Assembly (NCBI GenBank): GCA_023053685.1
Contig: JALIGW010000001.1
Location: 68,253,240-68,317,239 of the forward strand
Origin: Diadophis punctatus similis
Taxonomy: Eukaryota > Chordata > Lepidosauria > Squamata > Dipsadidae
DNA length: 64,000 bases
Direction of reading: 5' to 3'
The notes beneath the pieces are model-generated. The model was given only the letters and a program-made list of their open reading frames with translations. It was not told where the DNA came from and did no database searches. Position 1 is the first letter of the stretch. Every line of letters begins with the position of its first letter. Below, piece after piece: positions 21,812-32,930 of the stretch. A program made the translations under genes and the position numbers.

Positions 21812-23214
21812 ATCACTGCCAGCCCTCCAAGGTTGGATCAGATCTCTCTCTCCCCCTCCCCCCCCTCTCTCCCTCCCTCCCTCCCTCCCTCTCTCCCTCT
21901 CTCCCTCCCTCCCCCCAGCGGCAGTGGTGGAGCTTCAGTGCCTGGCCAGCAGGGAGCTTCTCACCCACCCTGCCTGCTGGCCCAGCTGCTGCTGGGACAC
22001 TCCTTGGATTCTGTTGGCGTCATGGGTGGAGCTGTGCTGCCTGTGCCGCCTCACCCACTGCTGCCTTTGGGATGCTGAGCACCAGCCGGCAGGCCTACTT
22101 GGTGCTGCAGCTACACTGAACCCGGTGCTCTTCGGGCCTTGGCGGATGCTGCAACTCTCAGTCCGGCTATGCGTGGGACGTGGCAGGGGAGGCAGCATGG
22201 CTCCACCAGCAGCCGCTCGTGAAGGGGCCCTGGCAGGCTTGTAGCACTCAGGAGGTTTTTGGAGATTTTAAATCTGGGATGATTCAACCCGGCCAAACAG
22301 GAGTAGTCCCTCAGCGCTTCCAAGAGCAGTGTTGCCAGGAGGGCGAAGAGGCCAGCAGCAGCATGGGCAGCCGCTTGGCCATTTAAACATTTGTGAATTT
22401 CAACTCCCAGAACTTCCCACAGCCCCCCCATCAGCTCCTTCCCCTTTCTGGGTTGGGGTAGCTCGCACCCACTGGGTCCGTTGGGGTTGAAAGTTTGAAC
22501 GCACTCCACGAGGGATCCTCCACCCTGGCGGATGGTTGTCTGCAAAAGCTGAAATGGACAGCCAGAGGAGGGGAGGGGGAAGAAGGGATCAAGAAAGCAC
22601 GGACCTTTCTCAGCACAAAGCTTCACAGAAAGCAAATCAAACCATGATGAGGGGGGGATTTTCCTGTGAGTACTGTGTTAAAAGTTAATGTTTCAGAAAT
22701 GTTATCTGCGGAGGTCTTGTGCAACGCTCTGCTGCAGCTTTTGAGCATACCTCCGCCTTCCCTGCGGAGGATTGCAAGTCTGGAGGCTTTGCCTTGCTCC
22801 GATCAGCAGGAAAATCCCCCCCCACATTTTCCTGCCGATCGTTCTATGCTTGAGGAGCTCTGCACAGATGCACATCCCAAAAATGCTCCCTCCAAAGCCT
22901 TCAGCTTTTCAATCCTGCGCAGGGAAGGTGGAGGTTTGCTCCGAAGCTGAGGCAGAGCATTGCACTGGGAGGCCTCTGCAGAGAGATAGAATGAGAGGCA
23001 GCTCCCGGCCCTTGCTGGCTCATCTGATCTGCGGGCCATGATTAAGGGGCCAAGCCTCCATGAGGTGACCAGGGAAGGGAAGGGCTGCCTCCTGTGATGG
23101 TCATGCCCCCTTAACTAGGGCTTATTTTGGGGGTAGGTCTTATATTATGCGCATCCCCCAAAAATCAGGCTAGGGCTTATATTTGGGGTAGGTTGTATTT
23201 TCATGGAAACACAG
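21139..23214. mobile_element. 2.1-kb TA-flanked element with GC-rich interior
   Basis: The left end CCATGTTTCCCTGAAAATA and right end (complement CTGTGTTTCCATGAAAATA) are flanked by TA at 21137-21138 and 23215-23216. Subterminal parts share TAGGGCTT and the TCTTATTTA/AATAAGACC theme. The interior is GC-rich, has long purine and pyrimidine tracts (21692-21915) and several open frames of 70-200 codons on both strands, none with a recognisable domain. The termini are a known widespread MITE type; an interior this long is unusual. Confidence 0.8.
21692..21915. repeat. Mirrored (GA)n/(GGGA)n and (CT)n/(CCCT)n tracts
   Basis: 21692-21810 is purine-only (GAGA, GGGA blocks, then about 37 GA units). 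After 31 bp, 21841-21915 is almost purely C/T with CCCT and CTCT units, so the two tracts can pair as a large hairpin. Arg/Glu and Ser/Pro/Leu repeat frames here are artefacts. Confidence 0.95.
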
Positions 23215-23570
23215 TATAAAAAGCATAATTTGAATGTTACACCTGAGCACTTTGTGCAAAAAAAATTATCTATATTTATTTATAGTAACACTTTGATTTC
23301 ACTTGCTGTTTTGTTTTGTATAAAAATGCAATGTGAAAAGCCCTCCTTTAATACTTTTATCAAATGATGAAGGCGTCATAATGAAAAGAATCATAATTAC
23401 AAGTTAGATAATACAGCTTCATGTTAAAACAAGTATAATTAAGCTACCACTCTATTGAATCAAATGATCAATTTCATATGTGTTCAAATTGAACACTGTA
23501 GCATGGTTCAAGATACTTAACTGTTTAAGTGAAATATACAGCATAGTACCGGTACCTATAAAGGAGAATA

Positions 23571-23720
23571 TTTGTAGCTTGGCGTTAAAATGAGGGGTCC
23601 TTGGTGTTATCTGAGCTTGTTGTTTTCCCTGCACTGATGATGTTACCTGGTTTGAGTAATGAAATGTCTGTAAGAAAACAACCAAGCTCAGAGAGTACCA
23701 AGGACCCCTCATGCTAGCAT
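23571..23720. repeat. Palindromic repeat, family B
   Basis: ATGAGGGGTCCTTGGTG near 23590 is mirrored by CCAAGGACCCCTCAT at 23697-23711, and GAGCTTGTTGTTTTCC by GAAAACAACCAAGCTC. The loop holds TGATGATGTTACCTGGTTTG and AGTAATGAAATGTCTG. Related copies lie at 53339-53460 (one arm) and 63350-63543 (both arms). Confidence 0.75.
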
Positions 23721-23789
23721 AGTGTTTTGAAACCATCAAATTTGTTTGCAATATCTTGATAAAATATAAGTTCTTCTACCTATTTTTAT

Positions 23790-23915
23790 CAAATCAATGG
23801 GCCTGCCATTTTGAGGAAACCCGATTTTCCCATCTCAGTTCGGTAGCTACTGGCTATCTCTAGAGGCTCATGGCTCTCCCCTAGAGGCTCGTGGACCACC
23901 AGTTGGTGACCGCTG
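23790..23915. mobile_element. Fragment of another hAT-like element (right end)
   Basis: Ends GTGGACCACCAGTTGGTGACCGCTG; its complement CAGCGGTCACCAACTGGTGG is a typical hAT terminus. The following CTATAGAG would be the target duplication, but no left partner was found. Left border approximate. Confidence 0.45.
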
Positions 23916-24011
23916 CTATAGAGTGTTGAAGAACTAAAATACATACAATATAAAGCATTGATTAATGATAGTACAGTATAATGTATCAGTATATTTATGA
24001 AGCATATAGAG

Positions 24012-24275
24012 CAGTGGTTCTCAACCTTGCTAATGCCGCGCCCCGCGCCCCACCCCCGCAACCCACCCCCGCGACCCACCATGCCCCACCCTGCCGCCGC
24101 GCCCGCCACTGCGCCCCCCGCCCCGCCGCCACCATTTGGGTTCTTTTACCCTCTGCACATGCACAAAGCATTCTGCACATGCACAGAGGGTAAAAGAACC
24201 CAAATGGTGGCATCCTGGCAAAGTCTCCTGACCCCTGTGAAAAGGGGTCAGGAGCCCCCAGGTTGAGAACCACTG
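24012..24275. mobile_element. hAT-type MITE (CAGTGGTTCTCAACCT family)
   Basis: Flanked by the 8-bp repeat ATATAGAG at 24004-24011 and 24276-24283. The termini CAGTGGTTCTCAACCT / AGGTTGAGAACCACTG are those of a well-known vertebrate hAT group. The interior folds back: TTTGGGTTCTTTTACCCTCT complements AGAGGGTAAAAGAACCCAAA around a TGCACATGCACA core. Confidence 0.95.
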
Positions 24276-24283
24276 ATATAGAG

Positions 24284-25440
24284 TTTTGCATACTTTATTA
24301 TGAGGGATACTCTATCTTTATAATACATATTGTTTTATCATTTACAGGTAATATATATGACATATTGTATCATAGGTTATAAATTATTTTACTCCTACTT
24401 GTTTGCCTCAACAGTTTATATTATCAAATGAAGCTTGTGTGTGGCATTTTCTATTGGATACCATATCTGTGCAATGATTTCTGAATCTGATTACACATTT
24501 CAATGACATATCCATTGGTGTGCTTTTTCAAGGGTAATATTTGGTTACTTTAATATGTTTTCATAATTGTCATGGTCTTATTATTAATCCCTTTTAATTG
24601 TAAGGTGGGGAAAAATCTACACCACCACATGTCATAAAAGTGTTCATCTTTTTTTCAACTCCAAATTCTGCCTTTGACAGCAGATGTGCCTTGACTCAAG
24701 TGCTGCATGTTTCCACTTGATCAAGAGACTTTCAAATATTAAAAACATGCATAAAGATTAAACGTAAGGCACAAATATATTTTCAAAATGACACCGACAA
24801 TAAAGAAAGTAATAATTTCTAAGAGGAAAGATGATGGCTTCCCTTGGGTTAAACTCTATATATCCATCAGCCGAAGAAAGTGACTGAAATCAGCCCAAGA
24901 AGAACCAAGGTAATAAAAATGCAACAACATTAATTCCCAAGTCAAAGAAACCACACAGGAAGACAGAGTTGTGTATATAAGTACAAAGTTAAAGTTATAG
25001 CTTAGAATGAACATCTATATTCATATTATTTTTTATGTACTGACAGTCTGGGGTGGTTTCTTATATTGTTTCTTCAGTGAAAGATGGAATGTGCTTAAGG
25101 TGACAATAAAAGGATGATGATGAGTCTGCGGTTGACACATGATGGAATTTTAGAACAAACGTTTATCCACAAGGTGTGTGTGCCTGCAAATTTTTCTAGG
25201 GCATGCTTTGAAATAAGGGTACACAGTTTTATTCCTATTTCAGAACAGATTCTATACATCATTCAGGGGATCATGCAGAGATTCTTGCAGCTATTCAGCC
25301 TTGCTAAGAAATTAAGTCACCTACTAAACCTCAGCCCAATGAGCATGGTTCACAATACGAAAGGAGATAGAGGAAGCCTATCTCCCATTCTATAGCCAAA
25401 ATATCCCATTTGTTCCACTAAGAGAGCTACATTCAAAAGT
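24284..25440. other. Unrecognised AT-rich DNA
   Basis: A 93-codon open frame at 25114-25395 (+) has no recognisable domain. No transposon ends or RNA genes were seen. Confidence 0.45.
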
Positions 25441-26055
25441 AAGCAAATAGAATAGAATAGAATAGAATAGAATAGAATAGAATAGAATAGAATAGAATAG
25501 AATAGAATAGAATAGAATAGAATAGAATAGAATAGAATAGAATAGAATAGAACAGAATATAATTCTTTATTGGCCAAGTATGATTGGACACACAAGGAAT
25601 TTGTCTTTGGTGCATATGCTCTCAGTATACATAAAAGAAAAGACACATTTGTCAAGAATGATGAGGTACAACACTTAATGATTGTCAATGGGTACAAATA
25701 AGCAATCAGGAAACAATCAATATTAATATAAATCATAAGGATACAAGTAACAAGTTACAGTCATACAGTCATAAGTGGGAGGAGATGGGTGATAGGAACG
25801 ATGAGAAGACTAATAGTAATAGTAATGCAGCCTTAGTGAATAGTTTGACAATGGTGAGGGAATTATTTGTTTAGCAGAGTGATGGTGTTCGGGAAAAAAT
25901 GTTCTTGTGTCGAGTTGTCTTGGTGTGCAGTGCTCTATAGCATCGTTTTGAGGGTAGGAGTTGGAACAATTTATGTCCAGGATGCGAGGGGGTCAGTAAA
26001 TATTTTCATGGCCCTCTTTTTGACTCCTGCAGTATACAGGTCCTCAATGGAAGGC
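25441..26055 (-). pseudogene. LINE 3' end: RT C-terminus, 3' UTR and (AATAG)n tail
   Basis: On the minus strand 26045-25870 reads as the C-terminal tail of a CR1/L2-clade LINE protein: IEDLYTAGVKKRAMKIFTDP, later HFFPNTITLLNK, with breaks. Then follow a 3' UTR and, at 25618-25560, the terminal block also seen at 8019-8100, ending in about 21 AATAG units (25448-25553). The copy is 5'-truncated. Microsatellite tails attached to LINE 3' ends are known from snakes. Confidence 0.8.
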
Positions 26056-26062
26056 AAATATC

Positions 26063-26134
26063 ATCTCCTCCTCCTCCTCCTCCTCCTCCTCCTCCTCCTC
26101 CTCCTCCTCCTCCTCCTCCTCCTCCTCCTCCTCC
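26063..26134. repeat. (CTC)n microsatellite
   Basis: About 24 CTC triplets at the truncated side of the LINE copy. It produces poly-Leu and poly-Arg pseudo-frames on the two strands. Confidence 0.97.
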
Positions 26135-26668
26135 TTAATTTTTGCCAGCTGGTGTAAACTTTGGCTCCAAAATTATCAGGTAAACTATTTAATCTTGAAA
26201 CAGTGCAAAACAATAGGGCAAGTTTATTTGAGCTGTGTGGAAATCTGAAATTTGTCACTGTTCTTAATCAGCCCACTCTGTGAAATAGGGTTGGAGAATG
26301 TAGCTGAAGACATTAAGCTATGGTGAAAGCTACTTTTTGTAGTTTAGGTGCTGCCTAGCTGTGCCTCTTCCTTGGAAATTCAGATATTTATTGCATTAAT
26401 AGGAGGAGGAGAAGCATTATGTATGTTTACCACCTTGAGCTAGTTATAAAGTAACAAAGATAGTATTAAAAAATTAACAAACATTGGGTCATTCCAATGT
26501 ATACTAAATTATCTGCTGTTGAGCCTTTGTTTTTATTTTTATAGTACTTTTTTCATAAATATTCTGACTAATTATTAAACACTAGGCTAATGAATATTTT
26601 ACCTAAAATTAGGCAAATTATCATTTGCTCATAAAATGCATGATAAAATGGCAGTTCTTTTTTAACAT

Positions 26669-26673
<5 letters not shown>

Positions 26674-26734
<61 letters not shown>
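26674..26734. repeat. (TG)n microsatellite
   Basis: About 30 TG units directly adjoining the left edge of the inverted mariner fragment. Confidence 0.97.
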
Positions 26735-26736
<2 letters not shown>

Positions 26737-27136
26737 CTGTCGAGATTGTCAGAATCAGCCACTTCTTCACTGCAGTTTTCACTTTATCGTCACTGGAATA
26801 ATGTTTGCCTCTCAAACCCTCTTTCATGGGGCCAAAGAGATGATAGTCTGAAGGCGCTAAATCTGGTGAGTATGGAGGATTATTATTCCAGTGACGAGGA
26901 AGTGAAAACTGCAGTGAAGAAGTGGCTCAAAGAACAGTCAACAAAATTTTATGAGACAGGGATACATGTTCTCATTCGAAGGTGGAACATTGCTATTGAG
27001 AGAAATGGTGACTATGTTGAGAAGTAGGGAAGTGATCCACAGAGGACCAGCTTCATTTTGATGTATGCTACATGTTCCTGTGTTGGTAATTATACCTGTC
27101 CTAAAGAAAATGGCATTACTTTTTGACTCACCCTCG
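26735..27136 (+). pseudogene. mariner transposase C-terminus as head-to-head hairpin
   Basis: 26874-27027 (+) encodes a mariner C-terminal end: EDYYSSDEEVKTAVKKWLKE, then HVLIRRWNIAIERNGDYVEK and stop TAG. After it, 27110-27136 is the mariner-type terminal repeat (ACTTTTTGACTCACCCTCG) followed by TA. The left part (26880 to 26745, minus strand) encodes the same region plus upstream SPDLAPSDYHLFGPMKEGLR, which holds the third catalytic Asp of the DD34D triad. The two copies of the SSDE-KKWL block lie in opposite orientation (26757-26805 and 26877-26925). N-terminal and most catalytic parts are missing. Confidence 0.85.
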
Positions 27137-27384
27137 TACATAATAACAGATACAATAAATGTACAATATCAAGACTAGATTCTTCCAACGTGGTAGCAGT
27201 TACAAGCAAAACACAAGCAGAGTACATCAGACTAGTTTCAGTTTCAATTCTTAGCAGACAGACTCAGAAGTTAAGCCACGCCAACTCCAAACTGTTTCAG
27301 TTCCCATTGGCTGATCTGTTGTTAAGCCCTATTCATTGGCTGACCTTGTTACCATGTCTCTGCCAGTTCATGAATATTCTGACA
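27137..27384 (+). repeat. Interspersed repeat X, copy 1
   Basis: Shares with 50660-51755 the blocks AAAACACAAGCAGAG, GACTCAGAAG, CCCATTGGCTGA, CATTGGCTGACCTTGTTA and CAGTTCATGAATAT. It ends near TTCTGACA and its left side is cut by the mariner end. The size and a TG/CA-like end suggest an LTR, unproven. Confidence 0.6.
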
Positions 27385-27589
27385 TGAACAAAGGACAGTT
27401 TTTTTAGATACAATTTGATAGCAACTGAGTTTCCTATTTTCTCCTCCTCAAAGTTCTTAGCTTGTAAATAATAAATTGTACAGCAAGAAAAAGGACACTA
27501 CTGGTTACATGCAATTGAATGAATTTATACCAAAAATATGTTTTGCAAATCATAGGAAGTAGTCACTCCACTTCATTCTGCATTGTTCA

Positions 27590-27900
27590 GAAACCACTTT
27601 AAGCTCTGCGTACAATATAGGGCATTACATTTTGCGAAAGATTCAGATAAATTGGAACATATTCAGAAAAGAGCAAGGGAAGGGTGGAGAGTCTAGAAAT
27701 TAAGTTCTATTATGCAGAGAGCTTGAAAGACCTGGTTTTTCTTAGCTTTCAGAAGAAAAAGCCTGGAGGGGGATGTGATACAACTCTTAACATACTTGAA
27801 AGGCTTAAGTAAAGTTCAGGACTTTTTCTTGATCCAGATGTCAAGGTATGAAATAATGGATTGAAGTTACAGGAAAATGCCTTATGTTATGGTGGACCAG
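27590..27900 (+). pseudogene. Ancient CR1 LINE fragment
   Basis: Translation in shifting frames gives DKLEHIQKRARE-like, LSFQKKK and LNILERL-like pieces in the order of the CR1 ORF2 C-terminal part (DKLERVQRRA ... FSLEKRRLRGDL). Many breaks; strongly diverged. Confidence 0.55.
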
Positions 27901-28756
27901 TTAAATGGGAGGAAGGAACAGAAAAAAATATCTCATCTTGAGAAACTAAAAAGCAGCCACGTAGAAAGTGCTTCCTGATATTATTGCATTTATTTATTAG
28001 AGTTATGTCCATCTTTTTTTCAGGAACTCAAATCATGCTCAGGAAGCATAGATACTGGCTGCTCTTATTTTGCCCCAACTCTTAAGAGCTGTTATTAGCC
28101 CAAAATCACTCAGTGAGCTTCCAAGATTGTGAGTAGAGTAGAGTAGATCCTAGGACAAAGTGTTAACCATTAACTTCTAAAATGAACCTTCTATAAGTGA
28201 AATATTTACATGAGGATGGATGGGTAGATAGATGGAGAGAGGGAGGGAGGGAGGGATAGGAGGAAGGAAGGAAGGAAGGAAATTTGCAAGAAATTTTAGT
28301 TCCATGATTAAATAGCAGTGTGTATGTGGGAATGATCTTGGGAGGTGGGAAAAGAAATGATGTCCAGGGAAGCATCACAGAAGAGACAGAATAATCCCCA
28401 GCTACATAATTAATGGAGAAAATAGTTCAGAAGGGTTCCTTCCTAAGGTTGTAAGGGAGACAGCAGGAAATTTACACTTTCAGACTTGCCAGATTCTGTT
28501 AAAGTGGTAGCCTTACAATAAAGTAGAATTAGCTCATCTGGTCATGATTCCTGTCTGGTCTGTCTGGGAAGGTTGACAGTAGCAGAGCAGAGAATGATTT
28601 TACAGATGAAAGTGGTAGTGGTAGTGCCAGTATTAGTATTTTCAGAATAACCTAGATTTACACTGAACATTTAAAAAAGAATCATGTCATGGTAGAGAAG
28701 AAGCAGAACTAAAAACAAAACAAAATACAGAACTTGTGTGAAATAGTAAACTTATA
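27901..28756. other. Unrecognised DNA with a short GGGA/GGAA tract
   Basis: The only structured piece is a purine tract at 28223-28280 (GATA/GGGA/GGAA units). No gene or transposon terminus was seen. Confidence 0.5.
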
Positions 28757-30509
28757 CACTGTGTGCACAATTATTAGGCAAGTTGTATTTTGGCAGATTA
28801 AATTTACTACTGAACAACTACAGTGCTCTCGGTCAATCCAAAATGTTAATAAACCTCAAACCTGAATATTTAAGAAAGTAAACGTTTTGGCTTTCTTACG
28901 AGAGTATGTATGCACAATTATTAGGCAACTATCAGTGTGCAGAATTATTAAGCAACTAAATGAAAAATGAAAATTTGTCCATCTCACTCGTTTATTTGCC
29001 TTGTTGAAGTGAGAATAATAAACAAACATCTCAAAAGGTACAAATAAACATTTCTGACATTTCAAAAAAAAATCAGTGATCAATATAGCCACCCCTCTTT
29101 TCAATAACAGTCATAATAGCAATAGCAACAGCACTTAGACTTATATACCGCTTCATAGTGCTTTACAGCCCTCTCTAAGCGGTTTACAGAGTCAGCATAT
29201 TGCCCCAAACAATCTGGGTCCTCATTTTACTGACCTCGGAAGGATGGAAGGCTGAGTCAACCTTGAGCCTGGTGAGCTTCAATCTGCCAAACTGCTGGCT
29301 GCCGGTGATCAGCACAAGTAGCCTGCAGTAGTGCACTCTAACCACTGTGCCACCGCTGCTCATAAGCCTTCCATTCATGGAATCTGTCAGTTTCTTGATC
29401 TGTTGGCGATCAACTTTTTGTGCAGTAGCAACCACGGCCTCCCAGACACTGTTCAGAGAGGTGTACTGTTTTCCTTCACCATAAATCCCCCATTTAAGAA
29501 TGGCCTACAAGTTCTCAATAGGGTTTAGGTCAGATAAGGAAGGGGGCCATGTCATTATTCTTTCAATTTTAAGGCCTTTACTAGCTAGCCACATAGTGGA
29601 GTACTTCAATGCATGCAATGGAGTATTGTCTGGCATAAAAATCATGGTCTTCTTGAAAGACGCAGACTTTTTTTCCTGTATCACTGCTTGAAGAAAGTAT
29701 CTTCTAAAAACTGGCAGCGGGTTTGGGAGTTGATTTTGAGTCCATCTTCAACTTGAAAAGGTCCAACTATCTCATATTTAATAATACTAGCCCATACATC
29801 TCCAACTTGCTGGCATCTGAGTCGAAATGGAGCTCTGTGTTCGTTAGTGATCCAGCCATGGGCCCATACATCTGGTCCGTCAAGAGTCACTCTCATCTCA
29901 TCAGTCCATAAAACCTTTGAAAAATCTGTCTTCAGATATTTCTTGGTCCAGTCTTGCCGTTACAACTTATGTGTCTTGTTTAGTGGTGATCGGGTTTCAG
30001 CCTTCCTTACCTTGGCCATGTCTCTGAGTACTGGAGACCTTGTATTTCTGGGCACTCCAGGTAGGTTGCAGTTCTGGAATATGACAGCAATGGAGGATAA
30101 TGGTAGCTTTATGTTTAATTCTTCTCAAATATTTGGCAGTTAATGTGTGTCTTTTTTTTCTCAACATGTTTCTTGATATCTTATTGACTAGGTACTTGCA
30201 ACAAAACATTTGATGGTTCTGTGATCACACCCAAATATCTTAGCAATTTCAAGAGTGTTGCATGCCTCTGAAATATTTTTTACAATTTTTGACTTTTCAA
30301 AGTCAATTAACTCTCTAGTTTGACCCCTTTTTGCCTGAAGCTGCCTAATAATAACACAACCTTTGATATAGGGTGTTGATCTCCTTAGGCCACACCCTCC
30401 CTCATTACAGAAATACACATCACCTAATATGTTTATATCCACTAAGCATTCAAGTTTATACAGCTTGGAGGTGGAAAATATGCATTGCCTAATAATTGTG
30501 CACCCAGTG
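28757..30509 (-). mobile_element. Nearly full-length Tc1/mariner element, decayed transposase
   Basis: Terminal repeats CACTGTGTGCACAATTATTA and the right end complement CACTGGGTGCACAATTATTA, each flanked by TA (28755-28756, 30510-30511). The TIR motif recurs inside the left end at about 28913 and 28936. The minus strand carries a broken transposase: a helix-turn-helix part with TLEIAKIFGCDHRTIKCFV (30188-30442), a catalytic part with MRVTLDGPDVWAHGW (29681-29896), then MPDNTPLHALKYS near 29640 and SDLNPIENL near 29530, so the three acidic residues of the DDD/DDE triad can be placed. Several frameshifts and stops; a SINE (29114-29362) sits after the coding end. Confidence 0.92.
29114..29362 (-). 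mobile_element. Full-length tRNA-derived SINE inside the Tc1 element
   Basis: On the minus strand it starts with a tRNA-like head with an A-box-like GGCACAGTGGTTAGAG, continues through a region of weak B-box character, then GGTTGACTCAGCCTTCCATC, and ends in a GCTATTGCTATTATGA-type tail. It is the squamate SINE present six times in this window. It is inserted after the transposase coding end, so it is younger than the Tc1 copy. Confidence 0.9.
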
Positions 30510-30511
30510 TA

Positions 30512-31401
30512 TGATGGAAAAGATGGATAAAATGGTCATTTATGGTTATTTAATAATCTATTATTTAAGTTGTTTTACATTCACATAGAAGTAAATAAAA
30601 TTCTGTCTTTTATGATGCTTCCATGAAGAATGTGAACAATCCTGTCTTATGAGTCACTTGCAACACTTGCTTCCATAAATTTTGACTGCTATACTATAGT
30701 TGTGGATGTATGGATACTAGCAACAGCAATTTTATTGGATTGTGTTTGTACAAAAAATATCCAATGGATTTCACTATGATGTTGTAGTTTGTCAGAACTT
30801 TGAGAGGCCTATTCCTTGAGAGTTTAACGTGGCATCTGTTAATGTTAGATGCCCATAATGAAAAATAGAATTGTCCGCTAAATAATTATGTCAAACATAG
30901 CCTATCTTGAATATATTTCCACCCCTTCATTTCTTCATTAGGTGCTTTGTCAAAACAGATCTTTACGAATCACAAACAAGTGAAGTAAAGCTGATTAGCA
31001 ATACTGAGCTGGTTGTATAGCTGAGAGTTGTAGATAGAAGTTTCTTCAGATGCTATGGCAGAAATAGAACATGTTTTCAATAAGTACATTTTGTTGCCAT
31101 TCATTGTCATCAAAGTTAAAAAAAAACAATGTGCTGGAGTAGCCTTTCCCAAGGCTAGTGTCCTCTGGAATTGGTGTCCTCTGGAATTGTTAAGCTTCAG
31201 TACATCTCACACAATTTTCAGCCAGCTCCCCCCAAAGGTGTAATCATTTTGCCTTACCTCTCTAGCTGATCTCTGACAATGTTCTAGTTTCCAGAACTAA
31301 ACTGGAAACCTTGTACAATGATCCTATGTTTATGTTACACCAAATGGCCATTATTCTAGGGATGAAAAAGAAACCATGTTGTTGTTTTTAACTTGAAAAG
31401 C
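30512..31401. other. Unrecognised AT-rich DNA
   Basis: Short frames only (60-62 codons). No repeat termini or RNA gene seen. Confidence 0.5.
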
Positions 31402-31845
31402 CAAGTGGACTTCATTTATTTATTTATTTATTTCTTGGTTCTTCTATGCCACCCTATTCCCGAGGGACTCAGGGCGGCGTACAACATCATGTAAGAACAC
31501 TAGAAATAATAACAATTTAAAAACACAATTAAAATTTAAAAAAAATTAAAACAGTTAAAAGTATCCCCATCAAACATACTGGGGGAGAATTCAGATGGAG
31601 CTAGTCTCAACCCCCTGCCTGCAGGAAAAGCCATGTCTTGACGGCTTTTCAGAAGGCCAGCAGAGTGGGGATGGTTCAGGTATCTGGGGGAAGTTGGTTC
31701 CAGAGCACGGGGCCCCCCACAGAGAAGGCTCTCCCCCTAGGGCCCGCCAGCTGGCATTGTTTTGCTGACGGGACCTGGAGGAGACCCACTCTGTGGGCCC
31801 TAACCGGTCAGAGGGAAGTATGAGGCAGACAACATTGTTTGAGTT
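31402..31845 (-). pseudogene. L2-like LINE 3' end, minus strand
   Basis: Reading the minus strand from 31830, broken frames give GPRGRAFSV and LWNQLPP then TIPTLLAF and VKTWLFLQAG, the same C-terminal tail as at 58692-59065. The 3' UTR follows, with a CGCCCTGAGTCCCTCGGGAA block near 31455-31480, and a (TTTA)n tail at about 31411-31434. 5'-truncated. Confidence 0.8.
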
Positions 31846-32887
31846 TGTTGACATTCATTGTACTTGTCAAGGAATTGTTTTTTAGAAAAGTTCTGCAAAA
31901 TCACAACAATGAATGTCAGAGAAAGTTTGAGATTGTTGTGTGGGGAGAAAAAACATAACTGGAGGGTTTTCTATAACTTTCCAACAAAAATACACATGTT
32001 GTAGAAAGGTGCACTTCAAATTTCTGAAACAAAACTAGGGGGAAAAACTAGATATATAAAGCTTCAGCCAGAAACAACACAAACGATGGCATGCCTATAT
32101 CCATAATTTATTATTTTGTATTTTCCTCCTGCATGTCCAAGATTATCCAGAGTACCTCTCTGAAGCCCAAAAAAACAAAGAAAAGAAAAGAAAAAAAGAA
32201 AAGAAAAGAAAAGCAGAGTCACTAGGCATTAATCAAAATTATATTCAGGTTTACCTTGAAGTAACAACTGTATAAGAATGATTAATTCCCTTAATTTGAA
32301 TATAAATAGAGATTAATTGGTCTAGTTGCCAACTGTATCTAGACAATTCCTAAACAGTGTTGAAGGATTCATAAGCAATTGATTAACAGTTGTTTTATCT
32401 TGTAACAATGCTGAGTGTAACATGGTAAAACATTAAACAATTATGCCCCAGAGTTTTGACTCCAGTGCTAAGTTCACCTCCTGCTGGATTCATGGAGATG
32501 TCAGGGCAGGGGATCAAAACCTGAGTCTGGAGCTTGCTGAATTTAATCTTGGAAAACGTATGACAATTACACCGCTGAGATCCTATCCTGTATTTCAAAA
32601 GCCTACGCTGAAAAGAAAAGCCAATTAAATCCAACTATAGTTCTCCTGACTGTTTATTTTTGTTCCATCTTCCTGGTCATTTTCTTGTGAAACACCTGTT
32701 TACCAGAAATATTATAGAGAAGCGTAGAAAGGAACATACCCTAAAGGTATAAATAGTGAATATGTTGTTACCAAAACTGATCTAAAATGATTGACCTCCT
32801 GAATTTGACCAAGAGAAGAATGGAAATAATACGAAGATTAAGAAGAACAGGCAGTCTCTGAGAATCAGACACAATTGAATGGAAACA

Positions 32888-32889
32888 AT

Positions 32890-32925
<36 letters not shown>

Positions 32926-32930
32926 AACAG
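32888..32930. repeat. (AAC)n microsatellite
   Basis: About 13 AAC triplets with minor interruptions; poly-Val frame on the minus strand is an artefact. Confidence 0.95.

Noticed and set aside
21605..22244. Frames of 157-200 codons with Arg/Glu and Ser/Pro repeats
   Set aside because: They translate the GA and CT tracts and surrounding GC-rich transposon interior.
22111..22635. 174-codon minus-strand frame inside the 2.1-kb TA-flanked element
   Set aside because: No transposase or other domain, atypical composition, and competing open frames.
25867..26157. Frame ending in poly-Leu that looks like a membrane segment
   Set aside because: Plus-strand shadow of a LINE 3' end followed by the CTC microsatellite.
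32440..32640. Segment of slightly higher complexity considered as a conserved exon
   Set aside because: Frames on both strands are short and no family could be recognised; conservation cannot be judged from one sequence.
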